A program made the translations under genes and the position numbers. Shown one piece after another: positions 1 to 9,347 of a stretch of 64,000 bases of DNA. Each line of letters opens with the position of its first letter. Position 1 is the first letter of the stretch. This DNA comes from Mycobacterium sp. GA-1841 (GTDB taxonomy: Bacteria; Actinomycetota; Actinomycetes; Mycobacteriales; Mycobacteriaceae). The notes under the pieces are model-generated. The model saw only the letters and a program-made list of their open reading frames with translations. It searched no databases and had not been told where the DNA came from. The stretch spans positions 1 to 64,000 of the forward strand of contig NZ_MBEQ01000045.1 of NCBI RefSeq assembly GCF_001954135.1, in the 5' to 3' direction.

Positions 1-42
1 CCGCTGGACCCGCCCACCACACCGCCGTTCCCGGGAGCCAGC

Positions 43-672
43 TTGGTCACCTGCCCAGTTTCCACACCGCATCCGATGTGTCCGCCGACCCGCGGCGGAC
101 GGCACCGGAAGGCGCCACAGCGGCGCTGGTTACCGGTAGGGATCGGGGTGGCCGCAGCCGCCATGGTCAGCTCGCTGCTCACCGCATTCGTCATCGTCAC
201 CACGTTGGCCGCCAAGCTCTCCGCGAAGGATTCGGTCTATGCCGTCGGCGCCAGAACCTATGAGGTGAAACCGATTCCGCCGGCACCGCGCCGCGTTCCC
301 GAACCGGCCGCGGCCACAGCTGCCGCGGCGTTCGCATTCGACAGCTCTGGCTTTGTCGACTCGCAGGCCCGCTGCCGGGAGTACCAGACGGCACGGGCGA
401 TCGGGCGTACCGCGGGCTCACTCGTGGTGATCTGCCTGGATCGCAGTGGCCGCCTTGAGTATCACGGGGTGCGGCTCTCGGACTCGGCCGCGCTCGCGGC
501 GTCCGCCGATCCCACGCCCGGACGCCGGTTCGTGGCACGGAATTACCAGGTCGACTACGCGGTCTCCCCGACCGAGTTACTCGTCACGTCCGGAAGCGCG
601 GTGCTCAAGCGCGAGCCGATGGTCGAGTACCGGGAGATCCTGTCGACTCCGGTCGTCTTGGCGCCGCGGTAA
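43..672 (+). CDS. Hypothetical single-pass membrane protein, possibly 5'-incomplete
   Basis: I do not recognise this protein. It has a short Pro/Arg/Lys-rich N-terminus, one strong hydrophobic segment at about residues 31-54, an Ala/Pro-rich linker, and a small exported-side domain of about 110 residues with a single pair of cysteines (around residues 111 and 131). This fits a type II anchored extracytoplasmic protein of mycobacterial type. The TTG at 43 follows GGGAG by 5 bases, but the frame stays open to base 1 with Pro-rich coding, and an ATG lies at 76, so the start is uncertain and the gene may begin outside the window. The amidase starts 15 bases after its stop, so they may share a transcript. 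Confidence 0.6.
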   Translation: MVTCPVSTPHPMCPPTRGGRHRKAPQRRWLPVGIGVAAAAMVSSLLTAFVIVTTLAAKLSAKDSVYAVGARTYEVKPIPPAPRRVPEPAAATAAAAFAFDSSGFVDSQARCREYQTARAIGRTAGSLVVICLDRSGRLEYHGVRLSDSAALAASADPTPGRRFVARNYQVDYAVSPTELLVTSGSAVLKREPMVEYREILSTPVVLAPR

Positions 673-687
673 CCCGGAGCGCGACGG

Positions 688-2163
688 ATGAATTCGACAT
701 CGGCATTCGAACTGGCCGGCACCGACGCGATCGGGCAGGCGGCGCTGGCCGCAGCCGGCGAGGTGACCGCAGTAGAACTTCTCGACGCGGCGATCACCCG
801 GCTCGAGGCGTCCCGCGGCCTCAACGCCGTGATCCTCGACCTGTTCGAGCGGGGACGATCGCAGGCCGCCGCACTCGACGGGTCCGGTGTGCTGCGTTCG
901 GGGCAGGCCGGTCCGCTGGCCGGGGTGCCGTTCCTGCTCAAGGATCTCGGGACAGCGCTGGCGGGCACCCGCGAAGCGATGGGCTCGGTGGCATTTTCCG
1001 ACCATGTGTCAGCAGACACCGCGTGGACGGTGCAGCGCTATCTGGATGCGGGCCTGGTGGTGTTCGGCAAGACCAACACCCCGGAATGGGGCAACCACTG
1101 CACGACCGAGCCGGTGCTGTTCGGCGCCACGGCGAATCCCTGGTCGCCGGCGGTGACCCCGGGCGGGTCCAGCGGTGGTTCGGCGGCGGCCGTGGCCGCC
1201 GGCGTGGTGCCGGCCGCTTCGGGCGGAGACGGCACCGGTTCGATCCGGGTGCCGGCGTCGTGTTGTGGACTGGTCGGCCTCAAGCCGCGGCGCGGCCGGG
1301 CTTCGTTCGCACCCGACGGCGGCCACGGACTCGAGGGTCTGGTGAACAACCATGCGTTGACCCGGACGGTCCGCGACTGTGCGGCGTTGCTCGACGTCAT
1401 CACCGGCAGCGCACCGGGTGACCCCTACACGGCCGCCATCCCGACCCGTCCGTTCCTCGACACGGTCGGGCGGACGCCGCCGGCACAGCGCGTCCTGCTC
1501 GCCACCTCGTCGCCGTTTCCCACCGACCGGATCGATCCCGAGGTGGTCTCAGCGGTCGAGGCCACCGGCCGGCTGCTGGAAAGCCTCGGGCACCGGGTGG
1601 AGCCCGGCGCGCCGGCGATCGACCCGGATGCGGTGGCCGACGCCGTCGCGGTGCTGCACGCGGTGAGCAATGCCGGACTACATGAGCTGGCCACAGCTCA
1701 CCTGGGCCGGGCGCCGCGCGAGGACGAGTTCGAGGCGAGCACCTGGGTGATGGTGCGAGAGGGTTTCGCCACCACGGGCCCGGCCTACGCAGACGCCATC
1801 GCCACCGTCCATGCGCAGACCCGGCGGTTCGCCGCGGGAATGGCCGGCCACGATGTGCTGCTGGTGCCGACGCTGCTGACCGGCCCGCCGCCCTACGGCC
1901 TGCTGAATCGGCCACGGGGAACGACCCGAGCCTTTTTCGACGTCGAGTTCGCCACCACCGGGTGGACGGCGTTGGCCAATGTGACCGGTTGGGCAGCGGT
2001 TTCTCTGCCGTTGGGCCGCACCGGCGACGGTCTGCCGATCGGTGTCCAATTGATGGCGCCGGACGAGGCGATACTGCTGAGCCTCGCCGGTGAACTCGAG
2101 CAGGCAGCGCCGTGGGCGGCTCACATTCCGCCGCGATGGGTGGCCGGTACCACTACGACGTAG
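688..2163 (+). CDS. Amidase signature family hydrolase
   Basis: A 491-residue amidase signature enzyme (PF01425) that hydrolyses carboxamides to acid plus ammonia; the substrate cannot be told from sequence. The Ser-cisSer-Lys catalytic set is complete: K85 in FLLKD, S161 in the GGSSGGS motif and S185 in GTGSIRVPAS. The length is typical for the family. Nothing suggests a GatA role: no gatB or gatC is nearby and the C-terminus resembles the stand-alone mycobacterial amidases (AmiB2/AmiC type). No signal peptide, so it is cytoplasmic. It follows the preceding membrane protein by 15 bases. ATG at 688 fits the N-terminal helix usual for this family. Confidence 0.9.
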   Translation: MNSTSAFELAGTDAIGQAALAAAGEVTAVELLDAAITRLEASRGLNAVILDLFERGRSQAAALDGSGVLRSGQAGPLAGVPFLLKDLGTALAGTREAMGSVAFSDHVSADTAWTVQRYLDAGLVVFGKTNTPEWGNHCTTEPVLFGATANPWSPAVTPGGSSGGSAAAVAAGVVPAASGGDGTGSIRVPASCCGLVGLKPRRGRASFAPDGGHGLEGLVNNHALTRTVRDCAALLDVITGSAPGDPYTAAIPTRPFLDTVGRTPPAQRVLLATSSPFPTDRIDPEVVSAVEATGRLLESLGHRVEPGAPAIDPDAVADAVAVLHAVSNAGLHELATAHLGRAPREDEFEASTWVMVREGFATTGPAYADAIATVHAQTRRFAAGMAGHDVLLVPTLLTGPPPYGLLNRPRGTTRAFFDVEFATTGWTALANVTGWAAVSLPLGRTGDGLPIGVQLMAPDEAILLSLAGELEQAAPWAAHIPPRWVAGTTTT

Positions 2164-2214
2164 CCGCCGATATCCTCTGAGGCGACAGCCATCTTCAAAG
2201 GAGTGGACAACCTC

Positions 2215-3108
2215 ATGGTGAACCAGCAGCAGGCCGACAAGATGACCACGGGCAAGGGGTTCATCGCCGCGCTCGACCAGAGCGGTGGCTCGACCCCCAA
2301 GGCCCTGCGGCTCTACGGGGTGGAAGAGAGCGCCTACTCCTCCGAAGACGAGATGTTCGACCTGATCCACCAAATGCGCTCGCGCATCATCACCTCGCCC
2401 GTGTTCAACGGTGACCGGGTGCTGGCCGCGATCCTGTTCGAGCAGACCATGGACCGCACCATCGAGGGCAAGCCCACCGCGACCTACCTCTGGGAGGACA
2501 AGGGCGTCGTTCCGCTGCTCAAGATCGACAAGGGGCTGGCCGAGGTCGCCGACGGCGTTCAGGTGATGAAGCCGATGCCCGGGCTGGATGATCTGCTGGC
2601 CCGCGCGGCCAAGGGCGGCATCTTCGGCACCAAGGAGCGTTCGGTGATCGGCGCGGCCAACGCCGACGGCATCGCCGCCGTGGTCGCCCAGCAATTCGAG
2701 GTGGCCAGGCAGGTGCTCTCGCACGGTCCGATCCCGATCATCGAGCCCGAGGTGACCATCTCGATCTCCGACAAGGCCGAGGCCGAGAACCTGCTGCGTG
2801 ACGAGATCGCCAAGAACCTCGATGCGTTGCCCGCCGACCAGAAGGTCATGCTCAAGCTGACCCTGCCGACTGAGGTCAACCACTACCAGGCGCTGGTCGA
2901 GCATCCCAAGGTGATGCGGGTGGTGGCCCTGTCCGGTGGTTACTCGCGCGACGAAGCCAACAAGCTGCTCGCCCAGAACACCGGTGTGATCGCCAGCTTC
3001 AGCCGGGCCTTGACCGAAGGCCTGTCGGCCCAGCAGAGCGACGACGAGTTCAACGCCACGCTGGACAAGTCCATCCAGTCCATCTACGACGCCTCCATCG
3101 CGGGCTAG
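2215..3108 (+). CDS. fda: Fructose-bisphosphate aldolase class I
   Basis: A 297-residue class I (Schiff base) aldolase that cleaves fructose 1,6-bisphosphate to dihydroxyacetone phosphate and glyceraldehyde 3-phosphate. It resembles the Staphylococcus Fda type: [17 protein letters not shown] near the N-terminus, the Schiff-base lysine K214 in [20 protein letters not shown], and the ending SIYDASI. The start is ATG 2215, because AAAGGAG at 2197-2203 lies 11 bases upstream; the GTG at 2203 overlaps that ribosome binding site. Mycobacteria normally rely on a class II zinc aldolase, so this is likely a second, metal-independent enzyme. Monocistronic, or loosely linked to the hydrolase 27 bases downstream. 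Confidence 0.93.
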   Translation: MVNQQQADKMTTGKGFIAALDQSGGSTPKALRLYGVEESAYSSEDEMFDLIHQMRSRIITSPVFNGDRVLAAILFEQTMDRTIEGKPTATYLWEDKGVVPLLKIDKGLAEVADGVQVMKPMPGLDDLLARAAKGGIFGTKERSVIGAANADGIAAVVAQQFEVARQVLSHGPIPIIEPEVTISISDKAEAENLLRDEIAKNLDALPADQKVMLKLTLPTEVNHYQALVEHPKVMRVVALSGGYSRDEANKLLAQNTGVIASFSRALTEGLSAQQSDDEFNATLDKSIQSIYDASIAG

Positions 3109-3135
3109 TCGCGGATCTCCAGAAGGCGCCCGCAG

Positions 3136-4047
3136 ATGGTCATCCCGATCGATCGCCCCAAACTCGAGGGCAATGTGGCCGTCGGCGACGGACGGCAACT
3201 CGGCTTCGCCGAGTTCGGCGACCCGCAGGGCCGGGCCGTGTTCTGGCTGCACGGCACCCCGGGGGCGCGGCGCCAGATTCCGACCGAGGCCCGGATCTAT
3301 GCCGAGCGGAACCACATCCGGTTGATCGGGGTGGACCGGCCCGGTATCGGGTCGTCCACGCCGCACCAGTACGACCGCGTGCTGGATTTCGGTGACGATC
3401 TGCGCACCATCGCCGACACGCTGGGCATCGACAAGCTGGCCGTCATCGGATTGTCCGGTGGTGGTCCCTACACGCTGGCCACCGCGGCCGCCATGCCCGA
3501 CCGGGTGATGGCGGCCGGGGTGCTCGGCGGGGTGGCGCCCATGGTCGGCCCCGACGCGATCAGCAGTCCGCTCATGCAACTCGGTGCGGTGGTCGCCCCC
3601 GTTCTCCAGGTCGCGGGTGCGCCGATCCGGCTGGCGGCCTCCGGGCTGATCCGGTTGATCCGTCCGGTCGCCTCCCCCGCGCTGGAGATCTACGCGCGGA
3701 TCTCTCCCGAGGGCGATCGACGCATGCTGGCCCGGCCCGAGTTCAAGGCGATGTTCCTCGACGACCTGCTCAACGGCAGTCGTAAACAACTCGCCGCGCC
3801 GTTCTACGACATCGTGGTGTTCGAGCGCGACTGGGGCTTCCGGCTCGACGAGGTCAAGGTTCCGGTGCACTGGTGGCACGGCGACCATGACCACATCGTG
3901 CCGTTCTCCCACGGTCAGCACGTGGTGGCCCGGCTCCCCGATGCGGTGATGACCGAGCTGCCCTATGAGAGCCATCTCGGTGGTCTGGGCTGCGCAGAGG
4001 AGATCATGGGCACGATGATCTCGACCTGGGACAAGGCGACGGGTTAG
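3136..4047 (+). CDS. Alpha/beta hydrolase
   Basis: A 303-residue alpha/beta-hydrolase fold protein. Visible elements are the oxyanion HG motif (residues 39-40, WLHGTPG), the nucleophile elbow GLSGGG with S107, an acidic turn in HGDHDHIVP (about residue 256) and a late histidine in ESHLGG (about residue 283), so the triad looks complete. A helical lid sits at about residues 140-210. No signal peptide. The substrate is unknown; esterase or epoxide hydrolase-like roles are possible. Its stop codon overlaps that of the convergent cinA gene by 4 bases. Confidence 0.85.
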   Translation: MVIPIDRPKLEGNVAVGDGRQLGFAEFGDPQGRAVFWLHGTPGARRQIPTEARIYAERNHIRLIGVDRPGIGSSTPHQYDRVLDFGDDLRTIADTLGIDKLAVIGLSGGGPYTLATAAAMPDRVMAAGVLGGVAPMVGPDAISSPLMQLGAVVAPVLQVAGAPIRLAASGLIRLIRPVASPALEIYARISPEGDRRMLARPEFKAMFLDDLLNGSRKQLAAPFYDIVVFERDWGFRLDEVKVPVHWWHGDHDHIVPFSHGQHVVARLPDAVMTELPYESHLGGLGCAEEIMGTMISTWDKATG

Positions 4048-5312
4048 TCGCCGGTCCCGGTGAGCGCCCGGCGCAGCAGGTGCATCGCCACCGTGGTGGC
4101 GCGTTCGCGGACATCGGATCGATTGCCCGGCAGGCGAATGGTGCGGGTGATCGACGCCGATCCGGACCGGACCGAGAAACACACGGTGCCGACCGGCTTG
4201 TCCGGGCTGCCGCCGCCCGGACCGGCGATCCCGCTGATGGCCACCGCGGTGTCGACGCCGAAATGGTGCAGGGCGCCGGTCACCATCGACTCGACCACCG
4301 GTTCGGACACCGCACCGTACTCGGTGATCAAACCTGGATCCACGTTGAGCATCTCGGCTTTGGCCTCGTTGGCGTAGGCCACCACGCCACCGGCGAGATA
4401 ATCCGAGCAACCCGGCATATCGGCCAGCCGAGCCGCGAGCAGGCCGGCCGTGCAGGATTCCGCCGTGGCGACGCGATGACCGGCCAACAGGGCGGCGACC
4501 TGCTGGTCCACCGTCGACCCATCCGCGGAGAACAACGCGGCCCCGTGCCGATCGCGCAGTAGTGCCAGCAGTTCCCGGTAGGTGTCGGCGGCCTCAGGTT
4601 CATATCGGGTGACGATCTCGAGCTCACCCCGGCGCAGGCAGGTGGTGATCTCCAGGGCATCGAATCCGGCGATCGCGGATTCGGCGTCGCGCAAGGTCTC
4701 GGCGAGACCCGATTCGGCGAGCCCGAACATCCGTACCGTTTCCTGCGTGTAGCGGGTGCGGCCCGAAATCGCCTGCTGCACAGCCTCGGTCTCCACGGCG
4801 GTGAACCACATGGGTTGCAACTCACGCGGCGGACCGGGGAGGACCACCACCGTCGGACTGCCGGCGATGACGACGCCCGGTGCGGTCCCGACGGGTTCGA
4901 GCACCTCGGCGCCCACCGGCACCAACGCCTGCTTGCGGTTGGCGGCGCGCACCGAGTCGAAGTCCACTTCCGCGCGGGCACCCATCAGCCTGCGCAGGAT
5001 CGCGGCGATCCGCTCCTCCAGCGGTGCGTCGAGGACCAGCTCGCGACCGCAGAACTGTGCCACGGTCGCGACCGTGAGATCGTCGGCGGTCGGGCCGAGC
5101 CCACCGCTCGTCACGATCAGGTCGACGCCTTCGGAGGCCAGGAATTGCAGCTGCGCCGCGATGTCACCGGGGCGGTCGCCGCAGATGGTGATGTGCGCGA
5201 GTTCCACTCCCAGCTCGAGGAGCTGATCAGCCAACCACGGGCCGTTGCGGTCCTGAATGCGGCCGGTGAGTACTTCGGTTCCGGTTACGACGATGCCTGC
5301 GCGTGCGCTCAC
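4044..5312 (-). CDS. cinA: CinA-family protein (NMN amidase / ADP-ribose pyrophosphatase type)
   Basis: A 422-residue CinA protein with both family domains: an N-terminal MoaB/MogA-like fold (about 1-170, [14 protein letters not shown] then [11 protein letters not shown]) and a C-terminal PncC-type nicotinamide mononucleotide amidase domain (about 260-415, with [12 protein letters not shown] and [15 protein letters not shown] motifs). The family recycles NMN and cleaves ADP-ribose. The M. tuberculosis homologue Rv1901 has been reported to promote isoniazid tolerance by cleaving NAD-drug adducts. Cytoplasmic. Convergent with the alpha/beta hydrolase, and 36 bases downstream of a small conserved gene on the same strand. 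Confidence 0.92.
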   Translation of the reverse strand: MSARAGIVVTGTEVLTGRIQDRNGPWLADQLLELGVELAHITICGDRPGDIAAQLQFLASEGVDLIVTSGGLGPTADDLTVATVAQFCGRELVLDAPLEERIAAILRRLMGARAEVDFDSVRAANRKQALVPVGAEVLEPVGTAPGVVIAGSPTVVVLPGPPRELQPMWFTAVETEAVQQAISGRTRYTQETVRMFGLAESGLAETLRDAESAIAGFDALEITTCLRRGELEIVTRYEPEAADTYRELLALLRDRHGAALFSADGSTVDQQVAALLAGHRVATAESCTAGLLAARLADMPGCSDYLAGGVVAYANEAKAEMLNVDPGLITEYGAVSEPVVESMVTGALHHFGVDTAVAISGIAGPGGGSPDKPVGTVCFSVRSGSASITRTIRLPGNRSDVRERATTVAMHLLRRALTGTGD

Positions 5313-5348
5313 GATGTGAACCTTACGCAGCGCACCGCGGTCAGCCGC

Positions 5349-5573
5349 TCAGCGCTTGAGCCATCCGTTCAGGGTCGGCAGGTCGCGGGTGTAGGTCATC
5401 ATGATGTCGTCCTGGTACAGCGTCGCCCCGCTGATCACATCGGAGCCTTGCCACACCACCCTGATCCGGGTCGCATCGCGCTGGTAGATGTCCACCCGCT
5501 CGACGTCACGGTGCTGCCATCCGGCACTCTCGGCGAGCCGGCCGAGCTCATGGCGCTCATCGGTTGTGGTCAT
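5349..5573 (-). CDS. Small conserved hypothetical protein (74 aa)
   Basis: A 74-residue soluble, charged protein without membrane segments or cysteines. The sequence alternates beta-like stretches (IYQRDATRIRVVWQG, SGATLYQDDIMMTYTRD) with a short helix, suggesting one small alpha/beta domain. I do not recognise a named family. Coding is supported by mycobacterial codon use and by its place between two same-strand genes: it starts 10 bases after the GH2 gene stop and ends 36 bases before the cinA start, so it is probably in that transcript. Confidence 0.6.
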   Translation of the reverse strand: MTTTDERHELGRLAESAGWQHRDVERVDIYQRDATRIRVVWQGSDVISGATLYQDDIMMTYTRDLPTLNGWLKR

Positions 5574-5582
5574 CGGCCGATC

Positions 5583-8390
5583 CTATCGTCGTGCCTTCTG
5601 GTCGATCGCCACCACCGTCGGCGCACTGTTGTAGCCACTGACCCGGACCCAGTTCGCGACAGGCGCCGATGAACTCACCGTGCCGGTCAGCTCCACCGTC
5701 TCCCCCGGATACACCGTGACGTAGTTGTCCGAATACTCGATCGGCAGGATCTCGTCGCCGTCGCGGGTGGTGGTGATCTCGGCCCGCTCGAAGAACGCGA
5801 TGTGCCGGCCGGGATTGTGCAGCCGGATCCGCACGCCGACACGGTCGTCGGCTGTCTCGCTGCGTTGCGCGGTCACCTGCACCGGTGCCGGCGCCATGGT
5901 GTTCAGCGGGGTCAGGTCGGCCCAACTGCTCTGCACGAGATCGAACGCCTGATCATTGACCGGCGGGCCGACATCGTCGAGCTGCTGCGACTGCCAGTAG
6001 GTGTTGTCGGCGACGATGGCACCGGTCTCGTCGAGCAGTTCGCAACGAACGAAGACCACCGGTGAATCGGAAGCCAGTCGCGGCAGCGTCAGCCCGGGCG
6101 CGACGCCGTTGGACGGCACGGCCGGCACCGCGGCGGTACGGTCGTCGCGCATCCGCCCGGTCAGGTCGTAGGTGCGCACCCGCACCCGCAGGCCCGTCCG
6201 CTCCTCGGGTGACTGGTTGACCACGGTCACATTGGCGGTGTCGTGATCGCCGGTGGCATAGGCGTCGAACACCACCGACAGCGGACGCAGACCCTTTTTG
6301 GCCCCGTAGTAGGCACCGCCCGGACGCAGGTAGTAGTCGAAGATGTGGCCGAAGAACGACGGCCAGTGACTGTTGAGCATCCAGTAGATTGTCATCTTGT
6401 GGTTGTCCCAGCCGCCGGCGGCGAAAGCCTCGAACTGGGCCCGGGTCGACTCGTAGTGCGCCAGTTGCGCCTTGCCGGCGAACTCCTCTGCGCTGCGCGA
6501 GGATCCGTATCGTTGGACCACCGCGGTCCGGATGCTCTCCAGCGCGGCGTTGCTCGGGTTGGCGCCGGCGTGGAAATACCATGCCTCGTTGATCGGCCAG
6601 AGCAAGTCCTTCGGGATGAACTTCTTCAGGCTCGCGAACGGCGGAATGTGTTCGTTGTCGCCCTGTTCGGCGTTGGAGCCCCGGGTGGCCTGATACCGGC
6701 CGCTGAACCAGTAGCTCGGCGGGCGCCAGGTGTACGGGCCGGCCATGTGGATACCGTCCCAGTCAGGCTCGCCGTCGGCGCCGCGGGCCAGTGACGACAC
6801 CGTGTCGACGACGGTGTTCGACCAGTGCAGATCATGCAGGATGCCGTGATACCCGGCGAGCACCGCCGCCGGCGGCTTGCCGTCACTTCCGTTGGCCCAC
6901 AGGAAGGCCGACGCGTGCCCGCGCAGGGACAGGATCTGCGAGCGCATGCTCTCGTCGGCCACCCGGCGATCCTCGTCGTCCCACTGCCACCACTTCTCCC
7001 ACTGGTTGCAGCACATCCACCCGTACATCAGGGGGATCCCGAGTTCGTCGGCTCGCTCGATGATGTTGTCGCCCGGGAACTTTCCCTCCAGACGCAACAT
7101 ATTGAGCCCGAGATCGCGGACGTAGGCGAGGATCGCGTCTTCCCGCGGCGGGTCGTATTGAAACAGCAGATCCGGGGTGTAGGCCGCCCCCCGGACGAGG
7201 AAGTCACGCCCGTTGACGGTCAGATAGAAGCTGCCGCCGCGCCCGAGAGCAGGGAACTGCTCGTCGGTGTCGCGGTGTTGTGCCACGGTGCGGATACCGA
7301 ACCGGGAATCCACGGTGTCGGTGGGCCTGCCGTACCGCAGAAACTCCAGCCGAAGGTCGTACAAGTCGGGCTTGCCCATGGTGTAGGGCCACCACAGGTC
7401 GGGGTTGCTCACCCGTAATGCGGTGAAAGTGTCCGGGTCGAACCGGATTTCGCGGCGCTCCCCCGGTGCCAGGTCGACCGCCTGATCCACTGAGATGGTC
7501 GGCTTCCCGGGCCGGCTGATGCGGGCCCGCACCACGCCGCGCATCGGGACGTCGGCGGTGTTACGGATGTCGGAGTACACGGTGAGCCGGGCCGAGTCGG
7601 TGGCCGGCAACGGCAGCTCGGTGGTGACCAGCGGATCACTGAGCACGACTTGACCCGAGTAGCTGAGGTAGACCGGTTTGAAGATGCCCGCATTGCGATC
7701 GGCCACATAGGAATTGCCGCGCAACGGGTTCTTGTCGGGGCCCTGGTAGCCGATGCGGTTCCAGTTGAGCCAGTCCCACCAGCTGTCGGCCAGCTCGACG
7801 CCGTCGATGTCCTGCAACGACTGTTCCGGGGTCACCTTGACCGCCAGCGTGTTGGCCCCGCCGGGATTGATCCAGGGGGTCGCGTCGATCTCGTGGATCG
7901 TATGCATGCCCACCAGCAGTGAACTGCCGGCGATCATCGTGCCGTTGAGCCAGACCTCGGCGCGGTAGTTGATCCCGGGAAAGTCCAGGCGATAGCTGGA
8001 GCTGCCGGCCGGGGCGCTGAACGTGGTCCGGTACCACCAGTCCTGGCGGAACAGGTCGTCGGGCACCGTGGCCAGGTTGTCTCCGACGTACAGGTCGGGA
8101 TATGTACCGTCGTCCTGCAGCGCCGCCAGAACCGTCGACGGCATGCGTTTGACCTCGTGCCAGTCGGCATCGACGGGGCCGGGCGAGGACAGCGTCGCGC
8201 CGTCGGCGCGCACGGTCCGCGCCGACGCGAGCTGCCAGCCCTGTGCGATCTCGATGCGCCCCGACGGCGGTTCCGGCTTGGCGAACGACGGAAAATCGGC
8301 GGCACACAGCGACACGACCAACAGTGCGGACAGAACAACACCCGCGAGACCCGAAAAGGTCAGGCCGGCGCGACGGTTCCGGGCGGAAAT
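5583..8390 (-). CDS. Exported glycoside hydrolase family 2 enzyme (exo-beta-glucosaminidase-like)
   Basis: A GH2 enzyme with a jelly-roll sugar-binding domain, immunoglobulin-like domains, a TIM barrel and C-terminal beta domains. Numbered from the TTG at 8321 (912 residues), the acid/base position is D480 in ANGSDGKPP and the likely nucleophile is E552 in GSNAEQGD. Asp instead of Glu at the acid/base, in an N/GSD context, is typical of the CsxA-type exo-beta-D-glucosaminidase branch. The TTG start would cut a hydrophobic segment in half. Reading the same frame back to an ATT at 8390, preceded 6 bases earlier by GAGGAG, restores an RNRR n-region, a hydrophobic core and a CAA-D cleavage-like site. 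I therefore place the start there, though no ATG/GTG exists in this extension. Substrate assignment is by family only. Confidence 0.85.
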   Translation of the reverse strand: MSARNRRAGLTFSGLAGVVLSALLVVSLCAADFPSFAKPEPPSGRIEIAQGWQLASARTVRADGATLSSPGPVDADWHEVKRMPSTVLAALQDDGTYPDLYVGDNLATVPDDLFRQDWWYRTTFSAPAGSSSYRLDFPGINYRAEVWLNGTMIAGSSLLVGMHTIHEIDATPWINPGGANTLAVKVTPEQSLQDIDGVELADSWWDWLNWNRIGYQGPDKNPLRGNSYVADRNAGIFKPVYLSYSGQVVLSDPLVTTELPLPATDSARLTVYSDIRNTADVPMRGVVRARISRPGKPTISVDQAVDLAPGERREIRFDPDTFTALRVSNPDLWWPYTMGKPDLYDLRLEFLRYGRPTDTVDSRFGIRTVAQHRDTDEQFPALGRGGSFYLTVNGRDFLVRGAAYTPDLLFQYDPPREDAILAYVRDLGLNMLRLEGKFPGDNIIERADELGIPLMYGWMCCNQWEKWWQWDDEDRRVADESMRSQILSLRGHASAFLWANGSDGKPPAAVLAGYHGILHDLHWSNTVVDTVSSLARGADGEPDWDGIHMAGPYTWRPPSYWFSGRYQATRGSNAEQGDNEHIPPFASLKKFIPKDLLWPINEAWYFHAGANPSNAALESIRTAVVQRYGSSRSAEEFAGKAQLAHYESTRAQFEAFAAGGWDNHKMTIYWMLNSHWPSFFGHIFDYYLRPGGAYYGAKKGLRPLSVVFDAYATGDHDTANVTVVNQSPEERTGLRVRVRTYDLTGRMRDDRTAAVPAVPSNGVAPGLTLPRLASDSPVVFVRCELLDETGAIVADNTYWQSQQLDDVGPPVNDQAFDLVQSSWADLTPLNTMAPAPVQVTAQRSETADDRVGVRIRLHNPGRHIAFFERAEITTTRDGDEILPIEYSDNYVTVYPGETVELTGTVSSSAPVANWVRVSGYNSAPTVVAIDQKARR

Positions 8391-8492
8391 GGGCAGCTCC
8401 TCAAAGACCGGTGCGGCACCGGGTACCGAGTCGGTGCCGTGCCGGGGTCATTCTGCCGTGACCGGAACCGCCCCGCACGGGCGGTGCACCCT

Positions 8493-9230
8493 CTACAGCT
8501 TGTGCGGGACGTCGTTGACGAGGCCACCGTCCATGACGAACTCGGCGCCGGTGGCGTAACGCGACTCGTCGCTGGCCAGGAACACCACGAAGCTGGACAC
8601 CTCGTCGGGTTGCCCGGGCCGGCCCAGCGGGATCGTCAGCATGTCCTCGGGAAAGTGCTCGGTCATCGGGGTACGGATGAACCCGGGGTGGATCGAGTTG
8701 ACCCGGATCTGCTTGGAGCCCAGCTCCAGCGCCGCGGACTTGGTCAGGCCGCGCACCGCCCACTTCGAGGCGACATACGGATGCACCATCGCTGCTCCGC
8801 GCAGACCCTCGATGGACGAGACGTTGATGATCGACCCGCCGCCGGCGGTCTTCATCGCCTTGACGCAGGCCTGCATCCCCAGGAAGGTGCCGGTCAGGTT
8901 GACGTCGATCACCTTCTGCCACTGGGCCATATCGAATTTGCCGATCTGCCCGAGCGCGACGATGCCGGCGTTGTTCACCAGCACATTGAGCAACCCGAAC
9001 TCGGAGACGGCAGTGTCCACCGCGGCGTTCCACTGGTCTTCGGCGGTGACGTCGAGATGTACGTAGCGCACTGAATCCCCGAGCTCGGCCGCCAATTCTG
9101 CGCCCTCGTCGTCGAGGATGTCGCCGATTACCACCTTGCCACCTTCGGCGACCAGCGCCCGGGCGTGCTCGGCACCCATTCCCCGTGCGCCACCGCTGAT
9201 GAGTGCAACTTTTCCGTCTACCCGTCCCAT
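8493..9230 (-). CDS. fabG3: SDR-family oxidoreductase (hydroxysteroid dehydrogenase / FabG3-like)
   Basis: A 245-residue short-chain dehydrogenase with the cofactor motif GGARGMG (13-19), D60 in HLDV, the NNAG motif (87-90) and catalytic S139, Y152 and K156. The closest family I recognise is M. tuberculosis Rv2002 (FabG3, 20-beta-hydroxysteroid dehydrogenase), with shared blocks such as RVNSIHPG and LASDES.Y.TGAEFV.DGG. It likely oxidises or reduces a steroid hydroxyl with NAD(H). ATG 9230 is chosen because the usual N-terminus begins just before the Rossmann strand; a longer frame to 9278 would run through the operator at 9264. Divergent from the oxidoreductase at 9348, consistent with control by sterols. 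Confidence 0.88.
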   Translation of the reverse strand: MGRVDGKVALISGGARGMGAEHARALVAEGGKVVIGDILDDEGAELAAELGDSVRYVHLDVTAEDQWNAAVDTAVSEFGLLNVLVNNAGIVALGQIGKFDMAQWQKVIDVNLTGTFLGMQACVKAMKTAGGGSIINVSSIEGLRGAAMVHPYVASKWAVRGLTKSAALELGSKQIRVNSIHPGFIRTPMTEHFPEDMLTIPLGRPGQPDEVSSFVVFLASDESRYATGAEFVMDGGLVNDVPHKL

Positions 9231-9263
9231 GACGCGTGAGGCTACCGCACCGGAATGCGAAAA

Positions 9264-9277
9264 TAGAACATGTTCCA
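9264..9277. promoter_or_regulatory. KstR-type operator between divergent oxidoreductase genes
   Basis: The 14-mer TAGAACATGTTCCA fits the published KstR consensus TNNAACNNGTTNNA at every fixed position. It lies 33 bases upstream of the SDR start and 70 bases upstream of the DapB-like gene, so it could control both. KstR is the TetR-family repressor of cholesterol catabolism genes in mycobacteria. Confidence 0.65.
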
Positions 9278-9347
9278 ATTTCGCCGTTCAGGCCGCATAC
9301 TCACGTCGTCGGTAAGTCGTCGGTAACAAGATTTCGCAAGGAGCACC

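Noticed and set aside
1678..4410. 910-codon open frame on the minus strand
   Set aside because: Antisense to aldolase and hydrolase genes; composition (Arg/Gly/His/Asp-rich) is typical of shadow frames in high-GC DNA, and it overlaps three convincing genes.
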